From: an uncultured Eubacteriales bacterium
Lineage (GTDB): Bacteria > Bacillota_A > Clostridia > Oscillospirales > CAG-272
Direction of reading: 5' to 3'
NCBI GenBank assembly: GCA_900557635.1
Contig: USTB01000013.1
Location: forward strand, 1 to 11,725
DNA: 11,725 bases
The position numbers were made by a program, and so were the translations under genes. Below, piece after piece: positions 11,650-11,725 of the stretch. The notes under the pieces are model-generated. The model saw only the letters and a program-made list of their open reading frames with translations, was not told where the DNA came from and did no database searches. The first letter of the stretch is position 1. Every line of letters starts with the position of its first letter.

Positions 11650-11725
11650 GCGGTCGCACCTTTTTCTCCGTTATCTGCACAGACTTCGCGCCCCGCGTCG
11701 GGACAGGCGCGGCTTGCCGCGCCTG
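11650..11725. other. Noncoding tail after brnQ with a GC-rich hairpin cut by the window edge
   Basis: No gene is visible. CAGGCGCGG (11704-11712) and CCGCGCCTG (11717-11725) form a perfect 9-bp stem with a 4-base loop, ending exactly at the window edge. The bases before it (TTCGCG at 11685-11690, then a GC-rich strand of 13 bases) have the same order as the left half of the element at 9996-10152, where TTCGCG (10004-10009) is followed by 11 GC-rich bases and then a 9-bp, 4-base-loop hairpin. It has no T-run inside the window, so a terminator cannot be confirmed. Confidence 0.45.

Overview
The window looks like chromosomal DNA of a GC-rich member of the Bacillota, probably a gut Clostridia (Oscillospiraceae or Christensenellales type). 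This is inferred from strong AGGAGG-type ribosome binding sites, GTG and TTG starts, SigA-like promoters with extended -10 elements, intrinsic terminators, and a catabolic gene set common in those bacteria. All seven supported genes are on the + strand. No tRNA, rRNA, CRISPR array, transposase or phage structural gene is visible.

Left part (1-3300): three closely packed genes of unknown function. The first is cut by the left edge, the second ends in one C-terminal membrane anchor, and the third has an N-terminal membrane bundle, a Thr/Asp/Pro-rich linker and a large domain probably outside the membrane. They read as one transcription unit ending in a strong terminator at 3257-3300. This is the least explained coding block. 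A weak resemblance of the second protein to EspG-like type VII secretion chaperones is only a hypothesis.

Middle part (3387-9972): a sugar-use operon. A well-formed promoter (TTGAAA, 17-base spacer, TGG-TATACT) drives a small SGNH-type hydrolase that starts at TTG, then xylA (xylose isomerase), xylB (xylulokinase) and a GH2 beta-galactosidase. XylA and XylB take D-xylose to xylulose 5-phosphate for the pentose phosphate or phosphoketolase routes. The SGNH protein could remove acetyl groups from imported xylosides, and the beta-galactosidase could free galactose from plant or milk glycans. A 12-bp hairpin with a short T-run between xylB and the beta-galactosidase gene may lower or uncouple expression of the last gene. 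A strong terminator ends the unit at 9940-9972.

Right part (9973-11725): a noncoding stretch of about 300 bases holding a large four-way-junction inverted-repeat element (9996-10152), then an AT-rich promoter flanked by an ATCACGTT/AACGTGAT inverted repeat, then brnQ, a branched-chain amino acid:cation symporter. After brnQ a second GC-rich hairpin begins with a layout like the left half of the first element and is cut by the window edge. The structured elements are the best candidates here for something undescribed. The metabolic genes are ordinary, well-conserved family members.
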